Of a DNA stretch of 64,000 nt, positions 36,712 to 45,250 are shown piece after piece (position 1 is the first letter of the stretch; every line of letters begins with the position of its first letter). The stretch is from Acidobacteria bacterium Ga0077551 (GTDB lineage Bacteria; Pseudomonadota; Alphaproteobacteria; Caulobacterales; Hyphomonadaceae). The translations under genes and the position numbers were made by a program. The notes beneath the pieces are model-generated. The model saw only the letters and a list, made by a program, of their open reading frames with translations. It was not told the origin of the DNA and searched no databases. The DNA lies in assembly GCA_001464545.1 (NCBI GenBank), contig LNFC01000017.1:1-64000 (forward strand). Reading direction: 5' to 3'.

Positions 36712-37371
36712 ATGCCGAACAGGAAATCAACGACGATGATACCGGCGCGCCCGGTCGCTCGCCGGCGCACGCGGCGCGGCGAGGAAACGCGCCGCCAGAT
36801 CGTCGAGGCCGCGATCGATTGCCTGAACCATCTTGGCTATGCCGGCACGTCTGTGGAGGCCGTGATGGAACAGGCGGGGCTCAGCCGGGGCTCTGTGCTG
36901 AACCAGTTCCCGACGCGCATCGACCTGATGGCCGCCACCATCCAGGCGGCGATGGAGGCGATGGTCGCCCATACGGTCACCTTGGCGGCGGCCATCGCAG
37001 ACCCGGCCGCGCGGATGCGCGCGATGTGCGACGTATTCTGGACGACACAGCAGCTACCGGCCTCCACCGCCATGACGGAAGTCTTGCTTGCGGCGCGCTG
37101 GGACCGCGCGCTGGCGGTGGCCCTGCGCCCGGTGGCCAGCCAGGTCGAAACCGCAATTGATCAGTTCACGGCGCAGCTCTCCCGCGAGGCCGGCGTCACG
37201 GAAGAGGGGCTTGACGCCAATCTGCTGCAAGCCCGAATCCTGATCCTGAGCCTGCGCGGCATCACGCTGGAGCTGATGTACGATCAGGACCGCGGCATCA
37301 TCCACCGCGCCCTCGACCAGATCCGCGCGATGCACCAGGCGCACTGTGACCGCGTGCTGGCACTGCGCTGA
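36712..37371 (+). CDS. TetR family transcriptional regulator
   Basis: A 219-residue regulator. The N-terminal HTH reads ETRRQIVEAAIDCLNHLGYAGTSVEAVMEQAGLSRGSVLNQFPTRIDLM, as in TetR_N, with the unusual LNQFPTR in place of the common YYHFxxK. The C-terminal ligand-binding half is all helical. It is divergent from the cupin-SDR-ADH operon with a 16-bp palindrome between, so it probably represses that operon until a substrate is present. A second ATG 24 bp on could be the start. Confidence 0.9.
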   Translation: MPNRKSTTMIPARPVARRRTRRGEETRRQIVEAAIDCLNHLGYAGTSVEAVMEQAGLSRGSVLNQFPTRIDLMAATIQAAMEAMVAHTVTLAAAIADPAARMRAMCDVFWTTQQLPASTAMTEVLLAARWDRALAVALRPVASQVETAIDQFTAQLSREAGVTEEGLDANLLQARILILSLRGITLELMYDQDRGIIHRALDQIRAMHQAHCDRVLALR

Positions 37372-37374
37372 GGA

Positions 37375-38082
37375 TCAGGTTTGATCCTCGGCAAGGATCG
37401 CAAGGATCGCCCGGATTTCGCGAAGCTCTGCTTCGGCAAACTGCGCCAGATCATACTGGAACGTCACCCAGGACTGCATCTCGGCGCGCGAGGCGCGCAG
37501 CAGCTCCCAATCATAGGAGACGATGGCGCCTTCTTCCGTCCATGTTGCCGCATCCATGTTCCAGTCCACGGCGCGGTAATAGTTCGAGTCCGGAGCAAAG
37601 ATGAGGCTGGCCGCCACGGGGTATGTCCGTTCGAGGCGTTCATGCGCATCGCCGTAACGGATCAAGGCCTTGCGGAGCTCGACATTGCGGATGTCGGCCA
37701 GACGCCCGGTGGACACGAGTTCGGAATAGGCGGTGGCTGCCTGAGGCACACTCAGCGCCCAGTTCGCGCGCCCGAGCGCGCTGCGGAATGCCGCCTCGTC
37801 CGTGGGCGGCGCTTCTTGGCGCAGCGCGTTGACGACGTCCGCGGTGCTCTGCTGTGCAGACTGTGAGAACACCACAAGTTCGGCCACCACGGGTTCAAGC
37901 GCCAGAAACTCTTCTTCCAGCCGTTCCAGCAGCGTTGCCTGCAGAGCGGCCTGCTCGCGCGCCTCATTCCAGTTGTTGACCTGCAGACCGATGAATACGC
38001 CGAACACTACGATCAGTGTTTCCACCGCGACGGTGAACCAGTCCTGCCTGCGAAAGGCGTCGGCAAAGCGGCGCAGGATCAT
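37375..38082 (-). CDS. DUF6090-like membrane-anchored protein
   Basis: A 235-residue protein with one TM helix near the N-terminus (WFTVAVETLIVVFGVFIGLQVNNWNEAREQ, about 15-44), a pattern common to DUF6090-type proteins. The rest is predicted helical (a long coiled-coil-like stretch at about 45-85) and periplasmic or cytoplasmic. No catalytic motif is seen. Its ATG overlaps the stop of a 50-codon ORF. Function unknown. Confidence 0.7.
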   Translation of the reverse strand: MILRRFADAFRRQDWFTVAVETLIVVFGVFIGLQVNNWNEAREQAALQATLLERLEEEFLALEPVVAELVVFSQSAQQSTADVVNALRQEAPPTDEAAFRSALGRANWALSVPQAATAYSELVSTGRLADIRNVELRKALIRYGDAHERLERTYPVAASLIFAPDSNYYRAVDWNMDAATWTEEGAIVSYDWELLRASRAEMQSWVTFQYDLAQFAEAELREIRAILAILAEDQT

Positions 38083-38231
38083 GGCATGCGTTCCGCTTCA
38101 CTGGGCGTCGCAGGCGCGCCGAGGCTCGTCCGGTATATATGGTCCGCCAGAAAACTCTCGTCGAGCGCGTCAATGACCGGGCCAGCCACTTCCGTCATCG
38201 GCGTGCCCTGCGCTTGTTCTTCCAATGCCAT
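38079..38231 (-). CDS. Small ORF (50 aa) coupled to the DUF6090-like gene
   Basis: The product begins MALEEQAQGTPMTEVAGP and ends SEAERMP; it is acidic and without a TM helix. GGGGAA lies 5 bp before the ATG, and its TGA overlaps the ATG of the DUF6090-like gene (ATGA). These signals, more than its composition, argue for a real gene, perhaps a partner of or translational leader for the membrane protein. Confidence 0.55.
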   Translation of the reverse strand: MALEEQAQGTPMTEVAGPVIDALDESFLADHIYRTSLGAPATPSEAERMP

Positions 38232-38304
38232 GCAGTTCCCCATAACCCCTGACGGCAAGGGCTAGCATGGGGTCTGGAGACTGTCTTCGCGAATTTTGTG
38301 CCGC

Positions 38305-38559
38305 TCAGGCCTCGGCCGCCGGTTCATCCTTGAACCAGACTTCGACCGGGCCCTTGAACGTCAGCGTCAGGGGATTGCCTTTGCGGTCCATCGCCTTGCC
38401 GGCAGTCAGCTTGATCCAGCCTTCGGAGACGCAATACTCCTCGACTGTGGTCTTTTCCTCGCCCTTGAATCGAACGCCGACGCCGCGAATGAGGGCGTCA
38501 TAGTGATAGTGCGGGCTGCGCGGGTTCACGGAGAGGCGGTCGGGGGGTGTATCGGTCAT
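38305..38559 (-). CDS. DUF3297 family protein
   Basis: An 84-residue protein that matches DUF3297 across its length: TDTPPDRLSVNPRSPHY, RGVGVRFKGEEKTTVEEYCVSEGWIKL and DRKGNPLTLTFKGPVEVWF. The family is small, soluble and of unknown function. It stands alone between the coupled pair upstream and the divergent PsiE gene. Confidence 0.88.
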   Translation of the reverse strand: MTDTPPDRLSVNPRSPHYHYDALIRGVGVRFKGEEKTTVEEYCVSEGWIKLTAGKAMDRKGNPLTLTFKGPVEVWFKDEPAAEA

Positions 38560-38652
38560 GTGCGGGGTTTAGCCGGGCAGGCGGGCTGGTTTCAAGCCCC
38601 CGGTTGCCGCGCGCCTTCAAAAGAGTAGATCGGGTTGAAAGGGAGTTCAGCC

Positions 38653-39060
38653 ATGACACCGCGCAATCCAGATGTTCCGCCCGCCATGGGCCAGATCAAC
38701 AGCCGTCTCGGCCTCTCCTTTTTCAAGCTGGTCGAGCGCGCGCTGCTCTTGCTGACGGCAGGATTGACGATCATCGCCGCGGCCACCGAAGTCTGGAACA
38801 TCTACATCAAGCAGGAAGTCGGCCTGGCGGACATCCTCCTGATGTTCCTGTACGTCGAGGTGATCAGCATGATCGCGGTGTTCTACACCGGGATAGGCTC
38901 CCCCTTCATCTACCCGATTTTCATTGCGATCACGGCTATCGCGCGCCTCATCGTGCTTCAGGGGAAGGACATGGCGCCCGAAAAGGTCGTTCTGGAGGCC
39001 GCGGCGATCCTTGTTCTCGCGATCGCGGTTGTCGTAGTCGGATATGCCAAACGCAACTGA
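38653..39060 (+). CDS. PsiE family membrane protein (phosphate-starvation-inducible E)
   Basis: A 135-residue inner-membrane protein with about four TM helices. FFKLVERALLLLTAGLTIIAAATEVW, LLMFLYVEVISMIAVFYTG and FIAITAIARLIVLQGKDM are typical of PsiE. Function is unknown; E. coli psiE is PhoB-controlled, but I see no Pho box here. GGGAG lies 8 bp before the chosen ATG; a TTG 18 bp earlier overlaps it. Confidence 0.85.
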   Translation: MTPRNPDVPPAMGQINSRLGLSFFKLVERALLLLTAGLTIIAAATEVWNIYIKQEVGLADILLMFLYVEVISMIAVFYTGIGSPFIYPIFIAITAIARLIVLQGKDMAPEKVVLEAAAILVLAIAVVVVGYAKRN

Positions 39061-39068
39061 ACGGGAGA

Positions 39069-39659
39069 CTACGCGCCCACAAAGATCAGCGTGCCTTCCG
39101 GCACCTCTTCGGTGAAGCGCGCCAGGTCCGCCTTCGAGAAGACGATGCAGCCGTTGGAGCGGCCGAGCTTGCGATGCTGCTTCAGGAAGGCCGGCTCAGC
39201 ATAGCTGGCAGCGTGGATGACGATGGCGCGCGCGCGGGAGGTCTTGTTGCCCTCGTCCAGCCCGTCGAGGCGGAACGATTGGCCGTGCTTGCCGGTATAC
39301 GCCTCGGCAAAGCGCAACAGGCCCTCGGGGCTCGCCTGGGACCCGGGAACGCTGGAGAAACTGTCAAGATAGCCGTCATGGTCGGCGTCCGAACCGAGGC
39401 CATGGGCCGCGCGGAAGGCCGTCACCGCGCCGGTCTCCAGATTGATGACAAACAGGCGCTCCTGGCTGGAATGCAGGCTGTAATCGACCACGACCAGCGT
39501 GCCGGTGGCGTGGCCCTCATGGCCGCGTGCCTCCATGGCCTCCACCGCGCGCTCCAGAAGCGCCGGGCGGATCAGGCCGTCGGGGTCGAGGGATTGGGCC
39601 TTGGCCAAGGTGCCGGCGCTGAAAAAAACGAGCAGGAACAGGGCGGCGCGGCGGATCAT
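39069..39659 (-). CDS. Murein L,D-transpeptidase catalytic domain family protein
   Basis: A 196-residue exported protein. A signal peptide (MIRRAALFLLVFFSAGTLAKA) leads to the L,D-transpeptidase-like domain: VVVDYSLHSSQERLFVINLETG, IVIHAASYAEPAFLKQH with a catalytic His, and RKLGRSNGCIVFSK with the catalytic Cys in SNGC. It may remodel peptidoglycan cross-links in the periplasm. It converges on PsiE, 8 bp apart. No link to the LdtR-like regulator at 21.3 kb can be shown from sequence. Confidence 0.88.
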   Translation of the reverse strand: MIRRAALFLLVFFSAGTLAKAQSLDPDGLIRPALLERAVEAMEARGHEGHATGTLVVVDYSLHSSQERLFVINLETGAVTAFRAAHGLGSDADHDGYLDSFSSVPGSQASPEGLLRFAEAYTGKHGQSFRLDGLDEGNKTSRARAIVIHAASYAEPAFLKQHRKLGRSNGCIVFSKADLARFTEEVPEGTLIFVGA

Positions 39660-39773
39660 GCAGGCGGGGTCCTTCTGGCGGCGAATAATCGGCGACGTGG
39701 CGGCAGGTCTTGGCGCGCGGGGCGGTATCAGTATGGTAGGGTTCAAAATCCGGCAGAATTTAGGGAGCGCGAC

Positions 39774-40862
39774 ATGGCAGAGGCGGCAAACGCACAGGAC
39801 CTGTTTTCCGGCACAAAGCCGGTGGTGGACAGCCACAAGTTCAACGAGGCGAATCTCGCCGCTTGGATGCAGGCGCATGTCGAAGGCTATGAGGGCCCGC
39901 TGGAGGTCCGCCAGTTCAAGGGCGGCCAGTCCAACCCGACCTACCAGCTGGTAACCCCGAAGAAGAAATACGTGATGCGCCGCAAGCCGCCGGGCAACCT
40001 GCTGCCCAGCGCCCACGCCGTTGACCGCGAGTTCACCATCATCAGCGCGCTCTATCCGCTTGGCTATCCGGTCGCGCGGCCGTATGGTCTGTGCACGGAT
40101 GACAGCGTCGTCGGCACGATGTTCTACATCATGGACATGATGGAAGGCCGCATCCTCTGGGACGGCACGCTGCCGGACTATGAGCCCGCGATGCGACGCA
40201 AGATCTATGAAGCGAAGATCAAGACCTTCGCGGATCTGCACAATGTCGACTGGAAGAAAGCCGGCCTCGAAGGCTATGGCAAGGAGGGCGACTATATCGC
40301 CCGCCAGATCCACCGGTGGACGAAGCAGTACAAGGCCTCCGAGACGATGCACATTCCGGAAATGGAAAAGCTGATCGACTGGCTGCCGAAAAACATTCCG
40401 CCCGGCGACACGACCACCATCGTGCATGGCGACTACCGGCTCGACAACATGGTGCTGCACCCGACCGAGCCGCGCGTCATCGCGGTGCTCGACTGGGAAC
40501 TCTGCACGCTGGGCGATCCGATCGCGGACTTTTCCTACCACCTGATGAACTGGGTGATGCCGCCGGGCGATTCCACGCGCGGCTCGATCATGGCGATCCC
40601 GGACCTGAAGGCCTGGGGCATCCCGACGATGGAAGAATATGTGGCGATGTATTGCGCCCATACCGGCCGCAAGGGCCTGCCTCAGCTCGACTATTATTTC
40701 GCCTACAACGCCTTCCGTCTGGCCGGCATCCTGCAGGGCATCATCGGCCGGGTGAAGGAAGGCACGGCCAACAGTGCCAACGCCGAATCTAACGCGGCCC
40801 GCGTCGTTCCGTTGGCAAAGTTTGCGTATGAGTACGCCTGCCGCGCCGGCATGGAGGGATGA
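39774..40862 (+). CDS. Phosphotransferase family protein (APH/ACAD10-like kinase)
   Basis: A 362-residue kinase-fold enzyme. N-lobe: FKGGQSNPTYQLV and KKYVMRRKPPGNLLPSAHAVDREF; catalytic loop IVHGDYRLDNMVLHP; DFG-like VLDWELCTLGDPIADF. This is the branch fused to or associated with acyl-CoA dehydrogenase 10/11, which phosphorylates 4-hydroxyacyl-CoAs. GGGAG lies 7 bp before the ATG. It overlaps the MFS gene by 4 bp. Confidence 0.88.
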   Translation: MAEAANAQDLFSGTKPVVDSHKFNEANLAAWMQAHVEGYEGPLEVRQFKGGQSNPTYQLVTPKKKYVMRRKPPGNLLPSAHAVDREFTIISALYPLGYPVARPYGLCTDDSVVGTMFYIMDMMEGRILWDGTLPDYEPAMRRKIYEAKIKTFADLHNVDWKKAGLEGYGKEGDYIARQIHRWTKQYKASETMHIPEMEKLIDWLPKNIPPGDTTTIVHGDYRLDNMVLHPTEPRVIAVLDWELCTLGDPIADFSYHLMNWVMPPGDSTRGSIMAIPDLKAWGIPTMEEYVAMYCAHTGRKGLPQLDYYFAYNAFRLAGILQGIIGRVKEGTANSANAESNAARVVPLAKFAYEYACRAGMEG

Positions 40863-42094
40863 CGGCGCCGTCGTCCGGCGTGCCGGGCGGCGGAGACGGG
40901 CGGCAGCCGCTCACGGGGCGGCAGCTTCTTTTGCTCGCTTTTGCGGCCGCCGTGGTCACGGCCAACGCCTATTACATCCACCCGATCATCGCGCTGGTCG
41001 CGAAGGATTTCGGCGTCTCGCCGTCGGAGATCGGCCTCGTTCCGGCCTTGAACCAGATCGCGCTGGCCGCCGGCATCTTCCTGCTGCTGCCACTCGGTGA
41101 CCGGTTCAGCAACCGCCAGCTCGCGACCCTTTTCGCTGCCGGACAGCTGATGGGCCTTGTGGTGATGGCCTTCGCCACCAGCTTCTGGGTTTTCGTCGCG
41201 GCCTCTACCTTCCTCGGCTTTTCCACTATCACGCCTTACCTGCTGCCCGCCTACGCCTCGAAGCGCGTCGAGCCGCACCAGCTCGGTAAGGCGACGGCCA
41301 CCCTGACGACCGGCGTCATCGCCGGCATCCTCGTGGCGCGGGTCGGGGCCGGCTGGGTCGGCGAACATCTCGGCTGGCGCTGGGTCTACTACAGCGCAGC
41401 GGCGGTCATGCTGTTGGTGACGCTGCTCTTGCCACGCATCATGGAAGGCCGCGACAAGTCCGAAGCCAGTCCGCCGCCCGGAAACTATCCTTCTCTCGTC
41501 CTGTCGGTTTTCCCGATTGTCCGTCAGCACCCGGAGGTTCTTCTCTCCGGCGCCATCCAGGGCCTCGGTTTCGGCATCTTCCTTGCCGTCTGGCTGGGTC
41601 TCGGTCTTCACCTGACGAGCCCGGAGATGGGCTACGGCGCCGATACGGTCGGCTACCTCGCCGCCATCTCGCTGCTGAACCTCGCCACCACACCGGCCCT
41701 CGGCGCCTGGGCAGACCGGACGGGGCCGCGCCGCGCACGGGTCATCATATCGCTGATGCAATTCACCGCCGTGATCCTGCTAGGCTTCCTCGGCCACAGC
41801 CTCTGGCTGCTGATCATGCCGCTGGTCCTTCTGAATCTCGTCGGACCGCTGATCGACATCACCGGCCGCATGACCTTTCTCACGCTGCCCGCCGGCGTGC
41901 GCACGCGCCTGATGACCGCCTATATCGTGCTGATGTTCATCGGCGGCGGACTCGCCAGCTGGGCCGCGACCTGGGTGTACGAACACGAAGGCTGGCACGG
42001 AACAGCCATGCTCGCCGCGGGGCTTTCGGCGCTACTGGTCGCGCTGTCCTTTATTGCCCTGCGCTTTGATCCGGCGCGCCGCAACAAGGCGTGA
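40859..42094 (+). CDS. MFS transporter
   Basis: A 411-residue permease with 12 predicted TM helices. LLPLGDRFSNRQLATLF between helices 2 and 3 is the MFS signature, and LGAWADRTGPRRARV repeats it in the second half. It resembles the YgaY/NepI-type arabinose/drug efflux group, but substrate is unknown. It is coupled to the kinase gene by an ATGA overlap and followed by the hotdog-fold gene 44 bp on, suggesting a three-gene operon. Confidence 0.88.
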   Translation: MTAPSSGVPGGGDGRQPLTGRQLLLLAFAAAVVTANAYYIHPIIALVAKDFGVSPSEIGLVPALNQIALAAGIFLLLPLGDRFSNRQLATLFAAGQLMGLVVMAFATSFWVFVAASTFLGFSTITPYLLPAYASKRVEPHQLGKATATLTTGVIAGILVARVGAGWVGEHLGWRWVYYSAAAVMLLVTLLLPRIMEGRDKSEASPPPGNYPSLVLSVFPIVRQHPEVLLSGAIQGLGFGIFLAVWLGLGLHLTSPEMGYGADTVGYLAAISLLNLATTPALGAWADRTGPRRARVIISLMQFTAVILLGFLGHSLWLLIMPLVLLNLVGPLIDITGRMTFLTLPAGVRTRLMTAYIVLMFIGGGLASWAATWVYEHEGWHGTAMLAAGLSALLVALSFIALRFDPARRNKA

Positions 42095-42138
42095 CGAAGC
42101 CCGCCAGCGATGGCATTGTCCGGAAAAAGGGAGACACC

Positions 42139-43047
42139 ATGCACGAGATCCTGAAGGGCGAACTGCGCCGCCCGATCAACCTGCTGACCGAGCAGAAATA
42201 TGCGGGCCACAAATCGCTGCACGACGACGCCGAAGCGGCGCGCCTCGGCATCAAGGCGGGGCCGGTCGAAGGACCGACGCACTTTTCCCAGTTCGTGCCG
42301 CTGCTCGCGGATGTCTGGGGCAGGGCCTGGTTCGAGCAGGGCTGTTTCTCCTGCCACTTCCTCAACATGGTATTCGAGGGTGAAGAGGTCTGGGCTGAGA
42401 TTGACGCGCCCGCCCCGAACGCCACGCGCACGCTGGCCCGCGCCTTCAAGGCAGATGGCACGCCGGTTCTGGAGGCCAGCGCCAGTATCGGGCCTGACCA
42501 TGGCGATACGCTGCTCGAGGAGCGGATGAAGAAGCTGCGCCCGGCTGATGACCTCGTCATCCTTGCGGACCTGAAAGTCGGCATGACCGGCCGCGACAAA
42601 GAAATCGTCAGCATGGGGCCGGACCAGCACATGGGCGACCTCTATCCTTTTTCGCTGGCCGACAAGCTGAAGGTCATCACCGAGACGGACCCGATGTATT
42701 CCGATGCGAGCGCCTCGCCCTGGGGCCGCGCCGTGATCCCGCTGGAAATGGTCAGTGTACTGGCCAACTATTCCAGCCACGGCGCCCGCTTCCTGGTCAA
42801 GAACCCCAGCATCGGCCTGTTCGCCGATCTGGAAATACGCATGATCGACGGTCCGCTTTTCGTAGGGGAGACCTACCTGCTGCGCCGCGAGATCGTCGCC
42901 CTGTCGGAATCGCGCCGCGTCGAGAATTACTGGGTCCGCACCCGCATCTTCGATGCCGCCGGCAAGAACCAGAAGGCGGAAATGCTGCTCAATCACGGCG
43001 TGATGAAAGCCAGCTATCCGCACTATCCTGCGGAACGCCTCGCCTGA
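42139..43047 (+). CDS. Hotdog-fold-like protein (double acyl-thioester dehydratase/thioesterase type)
   Basis: A 302-residue soluble protein. Segments such as IKAGPVEGPTHFSQFVPLLADVWG and FLNMVFEGEEVWAEIDAP in the first half and GPLFVGETYLLRREIVALSESRRVENYWVRTRIFD in the second fit two MaoC/hotdog-like domains. Catalytic residues cannot be assigned by eye. AAGGGAG lies 7 bp before the chosen ATG; a GTG overlapping the MFS stop is an alternative start. Context with a 4-hydroxyacyl-CoA-type kinase suggests acyl-CoA chemistry. Confidence 0.6.
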   Translation: MHEILKGELRRPINLLTEQKYAGHKSLHDDAEAARLGIKAGPVEGPTHFSQFVPLLADVWGRAWFEQGCFSCHFLNMVFEGEEVWAEIDAPAPNATRTLARAFKADGTPVLEASASIGPDHGDTLLEERMKKLRPADDLVILADLKVGMTGRDKEIVSMGPDQHMGDLYPFSLADKLKVITETDPMYSDASASPWGRAVIPLEMVSVLANYSSHGARFLVKNPSIGLFADLEIRMIDGPLFVGETYLLRREIVALSESRRVENYWVRTRIFDAAGKNQKAEMLLNHGVMKASYPHYPAERLA

Positions 43048-43137
43048 CCTCCGTAGAATCCCGGACTGACCCTGCGCCGCTGCAGGGTTTAACTGGGAGG
43101 TATGGCGGTCCTCTGATCGCCTGACCGGGAGACATGG

Positions 43138-43587
43138 ATGAAACTCAAGACCGGAGTCTGGGTCGTGGTGGCTGACGGCGGCCATGGCATCGTATTCGAG
43201 AACGAGGGCACTGCCATTGCGCCGGAGCTGAAAGTCCTGCGGGTTTATGATCAGGAAAATCCGCGTACCCACGAGCTTGGGCGTGACCAGCCGCCCCGAA
43301 CGGTTCAGTCCGCCGATGGACGCCGCTCGTCGCACGAAGCGCCGGACCTGCACCAGGTGGCAGAAGACCGGTTCATTGCGGGTATCGTGGCGGACCTGGA
43401 GGCCGATGCGGCGCGCGGCGCATTCAAGGCCATTGCCGTGGTCGCCCCGCCCGTTGCCCTCGGGCAGATACGCAAGTCCGTCAAAGGAGAATTGTCGAAG
43501 CGCATCATCGCCTGGATCGACAAGGACCTGACCAAGCACCCCGTGCCCGCTATCGCAGAGGCCGTCGCCCGCGCGATGGAGGACTGA
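43138..43587 (+). CDS. Host-attachment family protein
   Basis: A 149-residue protein of the family annotated 'required for attachment to host cells': WVVVADGGHGIVFENEG at the start, RTHELGRDQPPRTVQSADGRRSSHE in the middle, and ADLEADAARGAFKAIAVVAPPVALGQIRKS. The fold resembles archaeal eRF1 domain 2. The Agrobacterium name reflects one phenotype; a general function is not established. GGGAG lies 7 bp before the ATG. Confidence 0.85.
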   Translation: MKLKTGVWVVVADGGHGIVFENEGTAIAPELKVLRVYDQENPRTHELGRDQPPRTVQSADGRRSSHEAPDLHQVAEDRFIAGIVADLEADAARGAFKAIAVVAPPVALGQIRKSVKGELSKRIIAWIDKDLTKHPVPAIAEAVARAMED

Positions 43588-43668
43588 AGACTGGCAGGAC
43601 GCCGCGTCACTTCTTGGCTTTCGCGTGAAGGCAGACGATAGTCGGAGCTCAATTCAGGAGCACCCGCA

Positions 43669-44580
43669 ATGCCCGGCTTCGAGACGATCCTCTACGACAC
43701 GCGCTACGGCCACGCGCGCATCACGCTGAACCGGCCCGCCAAGCTGAATGCGCTTTCCTATGTCATGCAGTCCGAACTCGCCGCGGCGCTCTGGGAGGCG
43801 GACAACGATACGTCCGTACACAGTGTAATCCTAGAAGGCGCCGGCCGCGCCTTCTGCGCTGGGTATGACCTCTCGGGCGCTGACGGTGAAGTTCCGGTCT
43901 CGCCGGTCGAGGACAAGACGGCGAAGACCTATCGCGGCCACCGGTCCATTGATGACGATGCCTGGCAGCTGGAGCGCCAGCAGCGCTGGCGCATGGCGAT
44001 CTTCGACATGCACAAGCCGGTCATCGCCAAAGTGCATGGTTATTGCCTCGCGGGCGGCTGCGACCTCGCCTTGATGAGCGACATGGTGATCGCCGCTGAC
44101 ACCGCCACCTTCGGCTTCCCACCTGCGCGCGACCTCGGCGCGCTGCCCAACCAGTTCTGGGTCTACCATTGCGGCCCGCAATGGGCGAAGCGCCTGATGC
44201 TCACAGGCGATACGGTCACCGGCAAGGAGGCGCAACAGATCGGCCTGGTGATGAAAGCCGTGCCCGAGACAGACCTCGAAGCGGAAGTCACCGGCCTCGC
44301 CGCTCGCCTCGCGCTGATCGACCCAGATCTCCTCTCCGCCAACAAGCGCATCGTGAACCTCGCGATGGAGCTGATGGGCGCCCGCACGCTGCAACGCCTC
44401 GCCGTCGAAAACGACGTACGCGGACATAACACGCGCGCCGCCGGCGGCTTCCGCAAATCGGTGCAGGAAAACGGCCTCAAGGCCACCCTCCGCGCCCGCG
44501 ACGCCGCCTTCGGCGACGGCCGCGCCCGCGTCGACGGACCGGAGACGCGCGATGCGGATGGAAGGCTGATTGAGGAATGA
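43669..44580 (+). CDS. Enoyl-CoA hydratase/isomerase family protein
   Basis: A 303-residue crotonase-fold enzyme. Oxyanion-hole segments are GAGRAFCAGYDLSGAD (about 61-76) and VHGYCLAGGCDLALMSDMVIA. LMLTGDTVTGKEAQQIGLV follows. The Glu pair of true enoyl-CoA hydratase is not evident at the PPARDLGALPN position, so an isomerase or other crotonase activity is possible. AGGAG lies 8 bp before the ATG. Confidence 0.88.
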   Translation: MPGFETILYDTRYGHARITLNRPAKLNALSYVMQSELAAALWEADNDTSVHSVILEGAGRAFCAGYDLSGADGEVPVSPVEDKTAKTYRGHRSIDDDAWQLERQQRWRMAIFDMHKPVIAKVHGYCLAGGCDLALMSDMVIAADTATFGFPPARDLGALPNQFWVYHCGPQWAKRLMLTGDTVTGKEAQQIGLVMKAVPETDLEAEVTGLAARLALIDPDLLSANKRIVNLAMELMGARTLQRLAVENDVRGHNTRAAGGFRKSVQENGLKATLRARDAAFGDGRARVDGPETRDADGRLIEE

Positions 44581-44692
44581 AGCTGGCGCGCCGATCATCT
44601 GGCAGGCCCGGTTCATGCCTTGAGGGCGCCGGCACAACCCCGCCCCAGATGGCGCAATCGTATTTCGACCAATCCGCCTACCCGTCGATCCC

Positions 44693-45146
44693 ATGAGTGC
44701 GGAAATGGTCCATCTTGTCGAAAATCTGGTTCTCGCGAGCGGCATGGTTGCCGTCACTGTGCTCGTGCACTTCTGGGGATTCATCCTTCTGACGAACCTC
44801 ATGCAACGCAGCGGCAAACGGCTTCGCCCGCACGAGCACCGGGTCGGTCAGGCGGCTCTGATCCTGCTCGTCGATATGGCTATACGCCTGGGTCTATCTG
44901 ATCCTGGGCGAAGCGCACTTGCTTGAGGAGGCGCTCTACTTCTCCACGGTAACGTTTGCGTCTCTCGGATTTGGCGACATTGTCCTGTCTCCGCGCTGGC
45001 GCTTGCTCAGTGCAATCGAAGCGGCCAACGGCGTGATCCTGTTCGCGTGGTCAACCACCTTCCTTCTCGGCGTGAACTCCAGGCTGCGCCTGCTGGAACA
45101 TGATTGGCTGGAACGCGGCGACAAGGACGAACCGGGCGACGCGTAG
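44693..45146 (+). pseudogene. Two-TM potassium-channel-like protein, frameshifted
   Basis: The first frame gives MSAEMVHLVENLVLAS, two hydrophobic stretches and VGQAALILLVDMA. Near 44884 the reading must move forward one base: the next frame continues YAWVYLILGEAHLLEEALYF into the pore segment TVTFASLGFGD and a final TM helix. GFGD is a potassium-filter type sequence. Read together it is an Ion_trans_2-like channel of about 150 residues. As written the first frame ends at 44926 after 77 codons. Either a real disruption or a single-base error. Confidence 0.75.
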
Positions 45147-45250
45147 AAGCAATCTACGCCGGTTTGTCCCCTACGAATTGGGCCTGCCCGCGTTGATTCC
45201 GCAGCCAAACCCATTACGGTCGCATCATACATTTCGGGGAAGGACCCACC

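Noticed and set aside
44584-44692. Gap before the ion-channel gene examined for a tRNA or small RNA
   Set aside because: No cloverleaf, no strong hairpin and no promoter pair could be recognised.
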